In this document: positions 1 through 8,088 of the stretch, one piece after another | Position numbering within the stretch: position 1 is the first letter of the stretch | Layout of the letters: each line of letters opens with the position of its first letter | Assembly: GCA_027491155.1 (NCBI GenBank) | Contig: JAIXWR010000034.1 | Span: 62,001-126,000, forward strand | Reading direction: 5' to 3' | From: Verrucomicrobiaceae bacterium | GTDB taxonomy: Bacteria > Verrucomicrobiota > Verrucomicrobiia > Verrucomicrobiales > Akkermansiaceae | DNA length: 64,000 bases | Translations under genes and position numbers: made by a program | The notes under the pieces: generated by a model | Told to the model about the DNA's origin: nothing | The model's database searches: none | What the model saw: the letters and a program-made list of their open reading frames with translations, nothing else

Positions 1-2
1 CA

Positions 3-92
3 GGCTACCAGATCCTCGCGCTTGCCACCGCCGGAGCAGCCCTCATCGCCTTCCGCGCCCGGGCACGAGCAATTCCACCGGCCGCCGCCTGA
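3..92 (+). CDS. C-terminal fragment of an unidentified gene, cut by the window edge
   Basis: An open frame enters from the left edge and stops at a TGA at 90-92. The 29 visible residues begin with a hydrophobic stretch (YQILALATAGAALIAF) and then become basic (RARARA), as at the end of a membrane protein. No family can be named from this. It lies 69 bp upstream of the sulfatase start on the same strand. The fragment is short, so the frame could be chance. Confidence 0.4.
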   Translation, partial: GYQILALATAGAALIAFRARARAIPPAAA

Positions 93-161
93 TCGAGCCG
101 CGGTGATGGAACGCAAGAAATGCCCGGCACCCGCGGTAACCGATCCCCTTCCTTCCTCACC

Positions 162-1580
162 ATGCGACGACTCCACGGCTTGTTCATTGCTCTGCTGGCC
201 GCGCTGACCGCACCGGCGGCGGTCGCGACCCATCCGCATGTCATCGTCATCCTCGTCGACGACATGGGCTACGGCGACCCCGGCTGCTACAATCCGGAGT
301 CGAAGATCCCGACGCCCCACATCGACCGCCTCGCCGCCCAAGGCATGCGCTTCACCGACGCCCATGCTCCCGGCCCGTTTTGCCACGCCTCGCGCTATGG
401 ACTGATGACCGGCCGCTATCCGTTCCGGACCGACCTCTCGAAATGGCCGACCCGGCCGCTGATCGACGAGGACCAGGTCACCCTGCCGTCCCTGTTAGAG
501 AAAGCCGGCTACGCCACCGCGATGGTCGGCAAGTGGCATCTCGGCTTCGCGGAAAACGGCTACGGGAATCCCCTCCCCGGCGGCCCCGTCGACCGGGGCT
601 TCGGCAGCTTTTTCGGGATCCGCGCCTCCACCGATATCCCGCCGTATTTCTACATCCGTGGCGACCGTGCCGTCACTCCGCCGAGCGTTCCCATCGCCGC
701 CGACCGCAGCGACGGCTGGTCGCCCATCCAGGGAGCCTTCCGGCGCGAAGGCACGATCGCCCCCGACCTCAACCTGAGCGACGTGCTGCCGCGCTTCACC
801 AACGAAGCGATCTCAGTGATCCGTTCGCGCGACGCGGCCAAGCCGCTGATGCTCTATCTGGCCTATCCCGCGCCCCACACGCCCTGGCTGCCCGCGCCGG
901 AGTTCCGCGGCAAGAGCGGCGCCGGCATGTATGGCGACTTTCTGATGATGGTCGACGATCAGATCGGCAAGGTGCTCGCCGCGCTGGAGTCCGCGAAGAT
1001 GCTGGATGACTCGCTGCTCGTCTTGACCTCCGACAACGGGCCCGTCTGGTATCCCGAAGACGTCCAGCGCCTCGGCCACGACTCGGCCGGAGGCCTGCGC
1101 GGGATGAAAGCCGACGCCTGGGAGGCCGGCCACCGCATGCCCTTCATCGTGCGTTGGCCTGCCGTCGCCAAGGCAGGCACGGTGAGCGATCACACGCTGA
1201 GCTTCACCGATCTGCTGGCGACCTGCTCGGAAGTCGTGAAGCAGGAACTCCCTGCCGGAGCCGGTCCCGACAGCTTCAGTTTCCTGCCCGTGCTCAAGGG
1301 GGGAACGATTCAACGGCCGCCCATCGTCATGGAATCCAGCAACGGCCTCAGAAGCATCCGCTCGGGACCGTGGAAGTGGATCGAGGGCCTCGGCTCCGGC
1401 GGATTCTCCAAGCCATCGAAGATCAAGGCGGGTCCGGGCGATCCCGCCGGCCAGCTTTATCATCTCGGCAACGACCGGGCGGAAACCACCAACCTCTTCT
1501 CCCGGCACCCCGGAATCGTCGCCCGCCTCCGTGCCGAAATGCGGAAAATCGTCGACTCGGGCAGCAGCAAGGGCCCGTGA
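162..1580 (+). CDS. Secreted sulfatase (alkaline-phosphatase-like superfamily)
   Basis: Predicted type I sulfatase of 472 residues that hydrolyses sulfate esters, probably on polysaccharides, in the periplasm or outside the cell. The start at 162 gives a clean signal peptide (MRRLHGLFIALLAALTAPAA); the upstream ATG at 120 would bury it. The N-terminal metal motif ILVDDMGYGD is at about residues 30-39, and SDNG and KWHLGF, typical of the family, follow. The cysteine to be converted to formylglycine is Cys74 in CHASR, so the usual C-x-P-x-R has Ala in place of Pro. Length is normal. The natural substrate cannot be read from the sequence, and no maturase gene is in the window. Confidence 0.9.
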   Translation: MRRLHGLFIALLAALTAPAAVATHPHVIVILVDDMGYGDPGCYNPESKIPTPHIDRLAAQGMRFTDAHAPGPFCHASRYGLMTGRYPFRTDLSKWPTRPLIDEDQVTLPSLLEKAGYATAMVGKWHLGFAENGYGNPLPGGPVDRGFGSFFGIRASTDIPPYFYIRGDRAVTPPSVPIAADRSDGWSPIQGAFRREGTIAPDLNLSDVLPRFTNEAISVIRSRDAAKPLMLYLAYPAPHTPWLPAPEFRGKSGAGMYGDFLMMVDDQIGKVLAALESAKMLDDSLLVLTSDNGPVWYPEDVQRLGHDSAGGLRGMKADAWEAGHRMPFIVRWPAVAKAGTVSDHTLSFTDLLATCSEVVKQELPAGAGPDSFSFLPVLKGGTIQRPPIVMESSNGLRSIRSGPWKWIEGLGSGGFSKPSKIKAGPGDPAGQLYHLGNDRAETTNLFSRHPGIVARLRAEMRKIVDSGSSKGP

Positions 1581-1992
1581 TCACCCGAAAGGAGAGAGGG
1601 TCGGGGCGGCCAGATTGCCGATGGCCATGCCGGTTTGCACTTCGTGATCCGATGATGGTCGTGACCACTCCCGCCGCGTTCGAACTGAGGGCCTGCGGCA
1701 AGGCTCTCATCTGGCCGCCCCTCGCTTGGGGTCAGGCGCAGTCCGCCGTGTGGCGATGCGGGAAGGGTCGGGACCACTCGAAAGGTGAGATGGTCGGGGC
1801 GGCCAGATTGCCGGTGGCCATGCCAGTTTGCGCTTCGCGATCGGTTGAAGGTCGTGACCACTCCCGCTGCGTTCGAACTGAGGGCCTGCGGCAAGGTTCT
1901 CATCTGGCCGCCCCTCGCTTGGGGTCGGGCGGGATCCGGGATCCGCTTCGTCGCAACACGGGAAAATTCGGACCACTCGAAAGGTGAGATGG
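1581..1992. repeat. Tandem repeats of about 200 bp derived from the tRNA-Pro 3' end
   Basis: The gap after the sulfatase holds two full units (1581-1772 and 1773-1971) and the start of a third at 1972 that runs into the intact tRNA-Pro gene. Each unit contains TCGGGGCGGCCAGATT, the acceptor stem and part of the T arm of that tRNA, at 1601, 1794 and 1993. The tRNA trailer (ACCACTCGAAAGGTGAGA) is identical in units 2 and 3. Within units 1 and 2 the block from GTTCGAACTGAGG to CGCTTGGGGTC is also nearly identical. No convincing gene is present in this stretch. Confidence 0.85.
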
Positions 1993-2066
1993 TCGGGGCG
2001 GCCAGATTCGAACTGACGACATCCTGCTCCCAAAGCAGGCGCTCTACCAGGCTGAGCTACGCCCCG
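1990..2066 (-). tRNA. trnP: tRNA-Pro(UGG)
   Basis: Reading the minus strand from 2066, the 5' acceptor CGGGGCG pairs with CGCCCCG at 2000-1994. The D arm (TAGCTCAGCCTGGTAGAGC), the anticodon stem CCTGC/GCAGG with loop TTTGGGA (anticodon TGG), and the T arm GTCAG-TTCGAAT-CTGGC are all intact. The discriminator A and an encoded CCA end at 1990. The C at position 1 is typical of bacterial tRNA-Pro. Confidence 0.97.
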
Positions 2067-2142
2067 TGACGGGCGGGACCATTGGCCCGGGCGACCGGAC
2101 TGGCAAGACGAAAGCCAGCCGCCGCCCGGCTTTCGGCCGACT

Positions 2143-2787
2143 TCAACAACGCAAGGTCCACCGCTCGTCCGCATAGCGCGACTCCATCATCCTGCGGATC
2201 GAGGCCGGATCGGGACTGAAATCCCTGGCGACCACCTTCTCGGCAAGCATCACCGCAAGCGACTCCGCCACCGGCGCCTGCGTCGCCACCGAGCCCTGGT
2301 GAAGCAGGCCGCTCAGGGACCGCCGCTGGCCCGCCCCGGCGATCTTCCGGCCGTCCGAGGCCAGGACGTCGAACTCCACCGGCTGCCGGAAACACTCGCC
2401 GCCCGCCGCCGCCGGCATGACGCCGGAAAGCACCGCAGCAGTCCCCGCATCGCGGAGCGCCGCCGCCAGCGCCGAGTGGATGATCCGGTAGCTCAGCCCT
2501 CCCCGGGCCTCGGCCAGCCCGAAACCGTTCGGGACGAAAAGCGTGTAGGTCCAGTCCGACCGGTGATCGACGATCCCGCCACCGGTCCAGCGCCTGACCC
2601 AGCGCACCCCCCACTGCGGAAGCTCCGCCGACTTCACGAAATACCCGAAACTCCCCCAACCCGGCTGCCAGCGGTAGCTCCGCAGCACCGGCGCGTCGCA
2701 AGTCTCCGCCAGCCACTCGTCAACCGCCATGTTCTCCGGGCCGTCGCGGGCGACGGGATCGATCCACAGGTCAAGGAGCGGCAGCAC
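2143..2787 (-). CDS. Lipoate-protein ligase / octanoyltransferase family protein
   Basis: Member of the biotin/lipoyl ligase fold (LplA/LipM-like), which transfers lipoyl or octanoyl groups to lysines of E2 and H proteins in the cytoplasm. Motifs seen: GPENMAVDEWL near the N terminus, RRWTGGGIVDH (substrate loop) and GRKIAGAGQ with the acyl-acceptor/catalytic lysine. About 214 residues, on the short side for LplA and lacking the C-terminal accessory domain. The open frame extends upstream to 2892, but that part is encoded by an intergenic repeat (ALGTSPLELH), so a GTG at 2787 is the preferred start. Divergent from the CbiX gene. Whether it uses free lipoate, octanoyl-ACP or another acyl donor is unknown. 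Confidence 0.75.
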   Translation of the reverse strand: MLPLLDLWIDPVARDGPENMAVDEWLAETCDAPVLRSYRWQPGWGSFGYFVKSAELPQWGVRWVRRWTGGGIVDHRSDWTYTLFVPNGFGLAEARGGLSYRIIHSALAAALRDAGTAAVLSGVMPAAAGGECFRQPVEFDVLASDGRKIAGAGQRRSLSGLLHQGSVATQAPVAESLAVMLAEKVVARDFSPDPASIRRMMESRYADERWTLRC

Positions 2788-2798
2788 GGGCAGACGAT

Positions 2799-2829
2799 GA
2801 AGTTCCAAGGGAGAAGTTCCAAGTGCCAA
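2799..2829 (+). repeat. Interspersed repeat, copy 1 (GAAGTTCCAAGTG type)
   Basis: Two imperfect direct copies of GAAGTTCCAAGTG, the second followed by CCAA. It sits in the divergent gap between the lipoate-ligase-like gene and the CbiX gene. The same motif pair recurs four times in the respiratory operon (35.0, 43.1, 45.3 and 45.9 kb). Confidence 0.8.
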
Positions 2830-2875
2830 CAAAAGGGAGGCTTGCGCGATCCGCGTTGCCGCGCACCTTCGGCGC

Positions 2876-3697
2876 ATGCCTTTCCCGCCCAAACCGCACG
2901 CCGCCCTGCTGATCGTCGGCCACGGTTCGACCGAAAACCCCGATTCCTCGACTCCCTACTTCGACCACGCCGACGAGATCCGGAAGCGCGGCCTGTTCGG
3001 CGAGGTGCACTGCTGCTTCTGGAAAGAGGAGCCCTCGATGCGCGAGGCGGCCTACATGATCGACGCGGAGGAAGTCTACGTGGTGCCGGACTTCATCAGC
3101 GAGGGCTACTTCACCCAGGACGTCATCCCGCGCGAACTCCACCTCGAAGGCCCGACCACCCGGCACGCGGGAAAGACCTGGCACTACACGCTGCCGGTCG
3201 GCGTCCATCCCTCGATGACCGGCCTGCTGCTGCGCCGCGCGAAGGAAGTCGCGCCCGATGCCGACCCGGCGCAGACCACCCTCTTCATCGTCGGCCACGG
3301 CACTGGCCTGAACCAGAACTCGACCAAGGCGATCAAGGACCAGGCGGAACAGATCAAGGCATCCGGCGCCGGCTACGCCGAGGTGCTCGACGCCTACATG
3401 GAGGAGCAGCCTTTCATCGCCGAGTGGGACAAGCTGTCGAGCACCCCGAACGTGGTGGTCGTTCCCTTCTTCATCGCGGACGGCCTCCACAGCTACCAGG
3501 ACATCCCGGTGCTGTTGGGAATCGAGACCGAACCCGGCGAGGCCGCCAGCCAGCGCGAGGTGTTCCGCCACAATCCCCACCACCTCCGGGAAAAGACCCT
3601 CTACTACTCCTCCGCCATCGGGACCGAAAGGCACATCGCCGACGTGATTCTCGACCAGGTGGCCGACTTCGACGCGAAATACCATGATCCTCGCTGA
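2876..3697 (+). CDS. CbiX-like sirohydrochlorin chelatase
   Basis: Cytoplasmic chelatase-like protein of 273 residues. Two tandem CbiX-type halves are visible, each opening with the strand and histidine motif IVGHGS (about residues 13-18) or IVGHGT (about residue 140). Family members insert Co2+ or Fe2+ into sirohydrochlorin for B12 or siroheme. The gene overlaps the next one by 14 bp, a Fe-S protein resembling the extra domain of Deinococcus DR2241, which is itself a CbiX fusion. The metal and tetrapyrrole used are not evident, and no other cobalamin or siroheme genes lie nearby. Confidence 0.8.
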   Translation: MPFPPKPHAALLIVGHGSTENPDSSTPYFDHADEIRKRGLFGEVHCCFWKEEPSMREAAYMIDAEEVYVVPDFISEGYFTQDVIPRELHLEGPTTRHAGKTWHYTLPVGVHPSMTGLLLRRAKEVAPDADPAQTTLFIVGHGTGLNQNSTKAIKDQAEQIKASGAGYAEVLDAYMEEQPFIAEWDKLSSTPNVVVVPFFIADGLHSYQDIPVLLGIETEPGEAASQREVFRHNPHHLREKTLYYSSAIGTERHIADVILDQVADFDAKYHDPR

Positions 3698-4343
3698 ACG
3701 ACTCTCCCAAGCCGTCGCCAACGGCATCCGCCGCATCGGCCAGGTCGCCATCCTTCCCGACACCGCGGGCGCCGCCTTCGCGCTCTGCCACATCGAGGAT
3801 GAAGCGGGTGATCTCTCCTTGTTAGAGTCCCACGACGAGCCCGCCGCGGCTCGCGCCATTTCCACCTGGGCGGACGACGGGCACTACCGTTTCACCAAGG
3901 GCGAGCTCACGCTCAAGCGCGGCTGGCTGCTGAGGCTGGCTTCCGCGGAAGATCTGCGCCAGGCGCTCGACCTGTTCTACCCCGCGAATGTCGGTCTTCA
4001 TTTCGCCGCCATCGATGGCCGGCTCGAAGTGGAGCACTTGCGCGACAAGCTGAACCGCCAGACCGGCATGTACCGCTTTGCCCGCAACCTGAGCGACGCC
4101 GGTGCCCAGGCGCTGGTCAAGGAAGTCTGCGGCCCGGGGAATTGCTGCGTGAAGAAGATCCTGTGGGGCCTCGACGAGACCACCCCGCTCGAAGACAGCG
4201 AGGCCAGCCGCTTCGACGGCGTCGTCGGCGACATCGACCGCTCGAAAGCCATCCCCCTCCGCTGCCGCGAAGCCTGCAACCACTTCGTCGCCGAAGCGCG
4301 CAAGGCGTCGAAGGCGGAGTTCGAGCGGAAAAGCGCAGGCTGA
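3684..4343 (+). CDS. DR2241-like Fe-S cluster protein, partner of CbiX
   Basis: Protein of 219 residues starting 14 bp inside the end of the CbiX gene, so the two are probably translationally coupled. The C-terminal half carries four cysteines in CGPGNCC and, some 50 residues later, CREAC, a pattern fit for a [4Fe-4S] cluster. The arrangement resembles the DR2241 stabilising and 4Fe-4S domains that follow CbiX in one chain in Deinococcus; here they are separate. The N-terminal part (about 1-120) has no motif I recognise. Proposed role: redox or structural partner of the chelatase. Confidence 0.65.
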   Translation: MILAERLSQAVANGIRRIGQVAILPDTAGAAFALCHIEDEAGDLSLLESHDEPAAARAISTWADDGHYRFTKGELTLKRGWLLRLASAEDLRQALDLFYPANVGLHFAAIDGRLEVEHLRDKLNRQTGMYRFARNLSDAGAQALVKEVCGPGNCCVKKILWGLDETTPLEDSEASRFDGVVGDIDRSKAIPLRCREACNHFVAEARKASKAEFERKSAG

Positions 4344-4369
4344 TCGACTGCACGACCAGCCGGACGTCG

Positions 4370-7300
4370 TCAGGGCAAATCCGCAATGTTCGCGGTCAAA
4401 CGGAACATCAACGATTTCGGGATCTGCCCGGTGAATTTCACCAGCAGCGTGATTTTCTCATGGTCGTTTCCGTTGGGAGTCGCGCTCTCCTCCAGAACCT
4501 CCAGCGTGACCTCGCCGGAAGTGCCATCGAACCAGGGACTGCCTCCCCCGAGATTCGCCTGCAGGATGTAATTGATGTCGGCGGCGTTGACCGGCCGGAT
4601 GTAGGTCAGCCGCAGGTTGCCGTCGCGCTTCGGGTTTCCGCCGGGGAGGATCTTGATTCCCTTCCCGCTATCGGCCACCCGCGGATCGCTGCCGAAGGCG
4701 TATTCCCCGGCGTTCGTGATCTGGTCGCCATCCGGATCCGCGTCGAGACCGCTGATCTGCGGATCGGCAAGTTCTCCGGCGCTGAAATAGCGCTGCCGCC
4801 AACCGCTGAAGAAATCGGGACGGTCGCTGAAGCGGGCGGTGACCGGTGCCGAGCTGCCGATCGTCAACAACAGCGGGTTGGCAGTGCTTGAAACCCTCCC
4901 ACTCCAGCGGATGAAGTGGTTCCCCGGAGCCGGGATCGCGGTCAAGGTGACGGCGGTTCCGCGGGGATAAAATTCCATCAGCGGGTCCACCGTCACGGTC
5001 CCCGGGCCTTCGATGCTCACGGGGAGTTCGAATCCTTCCGAAAAAGGTCCGATACCCCGGCTCAAGGTCGGCGAAGGGATTTGCCGCGAAACCACAGGGC
5101 CGGAGATCCCGCCGGCGGGAGCGGGCAGGTCGCCGAGGATCGTGGTCGCCGGGCCGTGGAGAAACAGCGGCGGGGTGGAAGTGGAAAAGGACACACCGCG
5201 GAGATCCAGGGTGGAGCCGTCCTCGGCAAAGATCACGCAGGCGGAGGATGATGCCGGGACCTGCCGGAGCATGGCTCCGGACTCGACATGCACCACCCGG
5301 GTGCCGGGCGGGATGCCGTTCAACACCGATCCGGCCTTGACCACGATCTGGGTTGGCGATGGGAACTGAGGCAGGCTGCCCATCCCCGTGAATTCGGTGA
5401 CCGTTCCGGCCATCGTGACCGTGGAGCCGGACGCCGCCTCGACCAGCATGAAGTGCTCACGCACCGGTTGGGGAACTTCGGGAAACGTCACATCGAGCTC
5501 CGTGTCGGAATTCGCGGCGAAGCTCGCGGCCGTGATGAAGGGTCGCCAGAAGAACAACACGGCGCTGGTGCCGGTGAATCCGGAACCGGTGAATCGCAGG
5601 GTTTCACCGACTGGCACGGCCGTTGGATTGACCGACGTGATCCTGACAGCCGTCGGCGGGACAACCGGCTCGAATACCGCGGTGACCAGCTTGCTGGCGT
5701 TCATGGTGACCTGCACCGGGTTGCCGGTCATTCCCGAGAGATCACCACCCCATTTGACGAATTGGTATCCGGGCAGAGGCACGGCGGTTAGTTCGACCTG
5801 TTGTCCGGGCGCATACGTTTCGGCTGCCGGAACCGGGGTGATGCCGCCCCGGGAACCCGCGTAAGTGGACAGCATGTGCTCATTGGCGAAGGTGGCCACG
5901 AAGTTCAGGTCCGAAATCCCCGTTGAGGTGGTGAAGACCGCATCGGGACTGCTTGCGGATCCCGACCAGCCTCCGAACACCGAGCCGGGGCCGGGGGTTG
6001 CGGTCAGCGTGAGGTTGCTGGAATGCCGCACGAATGGACCCGGAGGATCGACCGTGGCGCTCCCGCTCCCGACCACCGAAAGGTTCACGCGCACAGCCAG
6101 GGTGAAGGGACCGATGCCGCGGCTCAGAGCCAGCGACGGGACCAGACGCGGCACGTTGCCCGGCCCGCCGATGCCTCCCGAAGGGGCCGGCAGGCTGCCG
6201 AGAATGGTGGTTCCCGGGCCGTAGATGACGAGGGGCGGCGACGAGGTGGAAAACACCGTGCCCCTGAAGTCCAGGGTGGCCCCGTCTTCCGCAAGAATCG
6301 CGCAACCCGACATCGCGGGAGGGACCTGCTGCAGGACGGCACCGGATTCGACGTAGACCACGCGGGTCGAGACCGGGAACCCGCGGAGCACGGACCCCGC
6401 CTTGACCAGGAACTGGTTGCCGGCCGGTGCCGAAGCCACGCCGGTGACCTCGACGACTGCCCCGGCCAGGGTGACCGTCGATCCCGTCGTGGTTTCGATC
6501 AGCAGGAAGCGGTCCCGGATGTTCTGGGTGACGTTGGGAAAGGTCACCTTGAGCTCCGAGTCGGACACCGCGTTGAACTCCGCGCCATCAACGTAGGGCG
6601 GCCACAGGTAGCGGACGCCTGTGGTAGTGGTGAAGCCGGATCCTGCGAGGGTTGAAACTTCGCCGACCGGCACGGCGGGATGATCGACAGCGGCGACCAG
6701 CGGCCGGACCGGCGGCACCAGCGGCTCGAACACGGCGGTCACGGTCTTGTTGGAGTGCATCGCGACCGGCAACGGATTGGCCGTGGATCCCGCAAGGTCT
6801 CCGCCCCAGGCCACGAAGCGGAAACCCGGTTCGGGAGTCGCGGTGAGCTGAACCGATTGTCCGGGAACGTAGGCGTCCAGGTCCGGATCCGCCGAAATGG
6901 TGCCCCGTGACCCCGCGAACGTCTCCAGCGTGTATCCTTGGGCAAAGGTGGCGACGATGTTCCGGTCGCTGGTCCCGCTGGATCCGGTCATCACGGGATT
7001 GGTTCCCGTGAGCGATCCGGACCAGCCTTGGAACAAGGCGCCGGGACCCGGCGTGGCGGTGACGGTGAAATTGGTGCTGTGCCGGATGAACGGCCCCTCG
7101 GGCACCACCGAGGCGCTTCCATTTCCGACCACGGATAGATTGAGGCGCACTCCGAGGGTGAACGGACCCACGCCGCGGCGAAGGGCCAGCGACGGAACCT
7201 GGCGGGATGCCTGGACCACGGCAGGAAGGCTGCCCAGAATGGTGGTTCCCGGGCTGTAGAGGATCATGGGGGGATTCAAGGTGCTGAAAACGGTGCCCCG

Positions 7301-7813
7301 GAGATCGAGCGTCGCACCGTTTTCCGCAAAGATCACGAGGTTGGGTCCCGAACCCGGAGGATTCTGGAGCACGGCTCCTGACTCCACGTAGAGAAAGGTC
7401 ATGCTCGTGGGGTATCCTTGCAGAACGCATCCCGCCTTGGCGATGACCTGCGTCACCGGCGGGAAGCTTGTGGGAATCGTTCCAGTCCCCGTGAACTCGA
7501 GCGCCGTGCCCGCGAATGTCAGCGCCGAACCCGATGGCGCCTCCACGAGCACATGGTGATCGCGGATGTTCTGAACGAAACTCGGGAAGGTCACCTCGAG
7601 TTGGGTATCGGAAACCACGCCGAAGGCAGCCGCCGTCTGGGTGCGGTTCCAAATGAAGGTCACTCCGGACGTCCCCGTGAATCCGGTCCCGGTGAAGGTG
7701 AGCTTCTCACCCACCGGGACGGCGGTGCGGTTGACGCTGGATATCGTCGCGGCGAGGCCGGAAAAAGTGACGACGGCAGCAGAGAAAACGGCGAGCAAGG
7801 GAAGCCGGCACAT
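4370..7813 (-). CDS. Large secreted TIG/InlB-repeat protein
   Basis: About 1147 residues. The start at 7813 gives a signal peptide (MCRLPLLAVFSAAVVTFSGLAA); an upstream in-frame start at 7867 does not. Three tandem units of roughly 340 residues begin near residues 25, 371 and 722 with the motif NxTAVPVGExLxFTGxGF, an IPT/TIG-like beta-sandwich. Each of the first two units ends with divergent InlB-type repeats (FVAWGGDLAG, FVKWGGDLSG). The third is followed by FIRWSG and a C-terminal part with DADPDGDQITNAGEYAFGSD, a calcium-binding-like motif common in secreted verrucomicrobial proteins. Probably surface-exposed; the ligand is unknown. Convergent with the Fe-S protein gene, 26 bp away. Confidence 0.8.
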   Translation of the reverse strand: MCRLPLLAVFSAAVVTFSGLAATISSVNRTAVPVGEKLTFTGTGFTGTSGVTFIWNRTQTAAAFGVVSDTQLEVTFPSFVQNIRDHHVLVEAPSGSALTFAGTALEFTGTGTIPTSFPPVTQVIAKAGCVLQGYPTSMTFLYVESGAVLQNPPGSGPNLVIFAENGATLDLRGTVFSTLNPPMILYSPGTTILGSLPAVVQASRQVPSLALRRGVGPFTLGVRLNLSVVGNGSASVVPEGPFIRHSTNFTVTATPGPGALFQGWSGSLTGTNPVMTGSSGTSDRNIVATFAQGYTLETFAGSRGTISADPDLDAYVPGQSVQLTATPEPGFRFVAWGGDLAGSTANPLPVAMHSNKTVTAVFEPLVPPVRPLVAAVDHPAVPVGEVSTLAGSGFTTTTGVRYLWPPYVDGAEFNAVSDSELKVTFPNVTQNIRDRFLLIETTTGSTVTLAGAVVEVTGVASAPAGNQFLVKAGSVLRGFPVSTRVVYVESGAVLQQVPPAMSGCAILAEDGATLDFRGTVFSTSSPPLVIYGPGTTILGSLPAPSGGIGGPGNVPRLVPSLALSRGIGPFTLAVRVNLSVVGSGSATVDPPGPFVRHSSNLTLTATPGPGSVFGGWSGSASSPDAVFTTSTGISDLNFVATFANEHMLSTYAGSRGGITPVPAAETYAPGQQVELTAVPLPGYQFVKWGGDLSGMTGNPVQVTMNASKLVTAVFEPVVPPTAVRITSVNPTAVPVGETLRFTGSGFTGTSAVLFFWRPFITAASFAANSDTELDVTFPEVPQPVREHFMLVEAASGSTVTMAGTVTEFTGMGSLPQFPSPTQIVVKAGSVLNGIPPGTRVVHVESGAMLRQVPASSSACVIFAEDGSTLDLRGVSFSTSTPPLFLHGPATTILGDLPAPAGGISGPVVSRQIPSPTLSRGIGPFSEGFELPVSIEGPGTVTVDPLMEFYPRGTAVTLTAIPAPGNHFIRWSGRVSSTANPLLLTIGSSAPVTARFSDRPDFFSGWRQRYFSAGELADPQISGLDADPDGDQITNAGEYAFGSDPRVADSGKGIKILPGGNPKRDGNLRLTYIRPVNAADINYILQANLGGGSPWFDGTSGEVTLEVLEESATPNGNDHEKITLLVKFTGQIPKSLMFRLTANIADLP

Positions 7814-7998
7814 GAGCGGAGAAAATCGGGGGTGACGAAGACGAAACGGGTCAATCTCAACCCTCAAGGCCTTCCCATGGAGGGATTGGTATCCCAGCCG
7901 GGATGGGAAGTTAAGCGATTTCCTTGCTTTCCCGACAATCGCCGGCGCCTCTGGCGCGAGGGACCGCCCGCCCCCTCGAAGCAGGAATCAGCCGGAGG

Positions 7999-8015
7999 CC
8001 CCGGCATTGCCGGGG
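7999..8015. other. GC-rich inverted repeat in the gap before the PSD1 gene
   Basis: CCCCGGC-ATT-GCCGGGG forms a perfect 7-bp stem with a 3-nt loop in the 275-bp divergent gap (7814-8088). There is no T run after it, so it is not an obvious terminator. It may be a leader hairpin or a binding site. I see no clear promoter in this gap. Confidence 0.3.
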
Positions 8016-8088
8016 ATAGCGATGACACACGGAAATCCCCGGGAGACTTGCAACAATCTCTCCCGCCCCCTCGTTTGAATCCCGCTCC

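Noticed and set aside
1581-1992. Possible CRISPR array
   Set aside because: Unit length near 195-200 bp, only about 2.5 units, no short repeats with unique spacers, and no cas genes.
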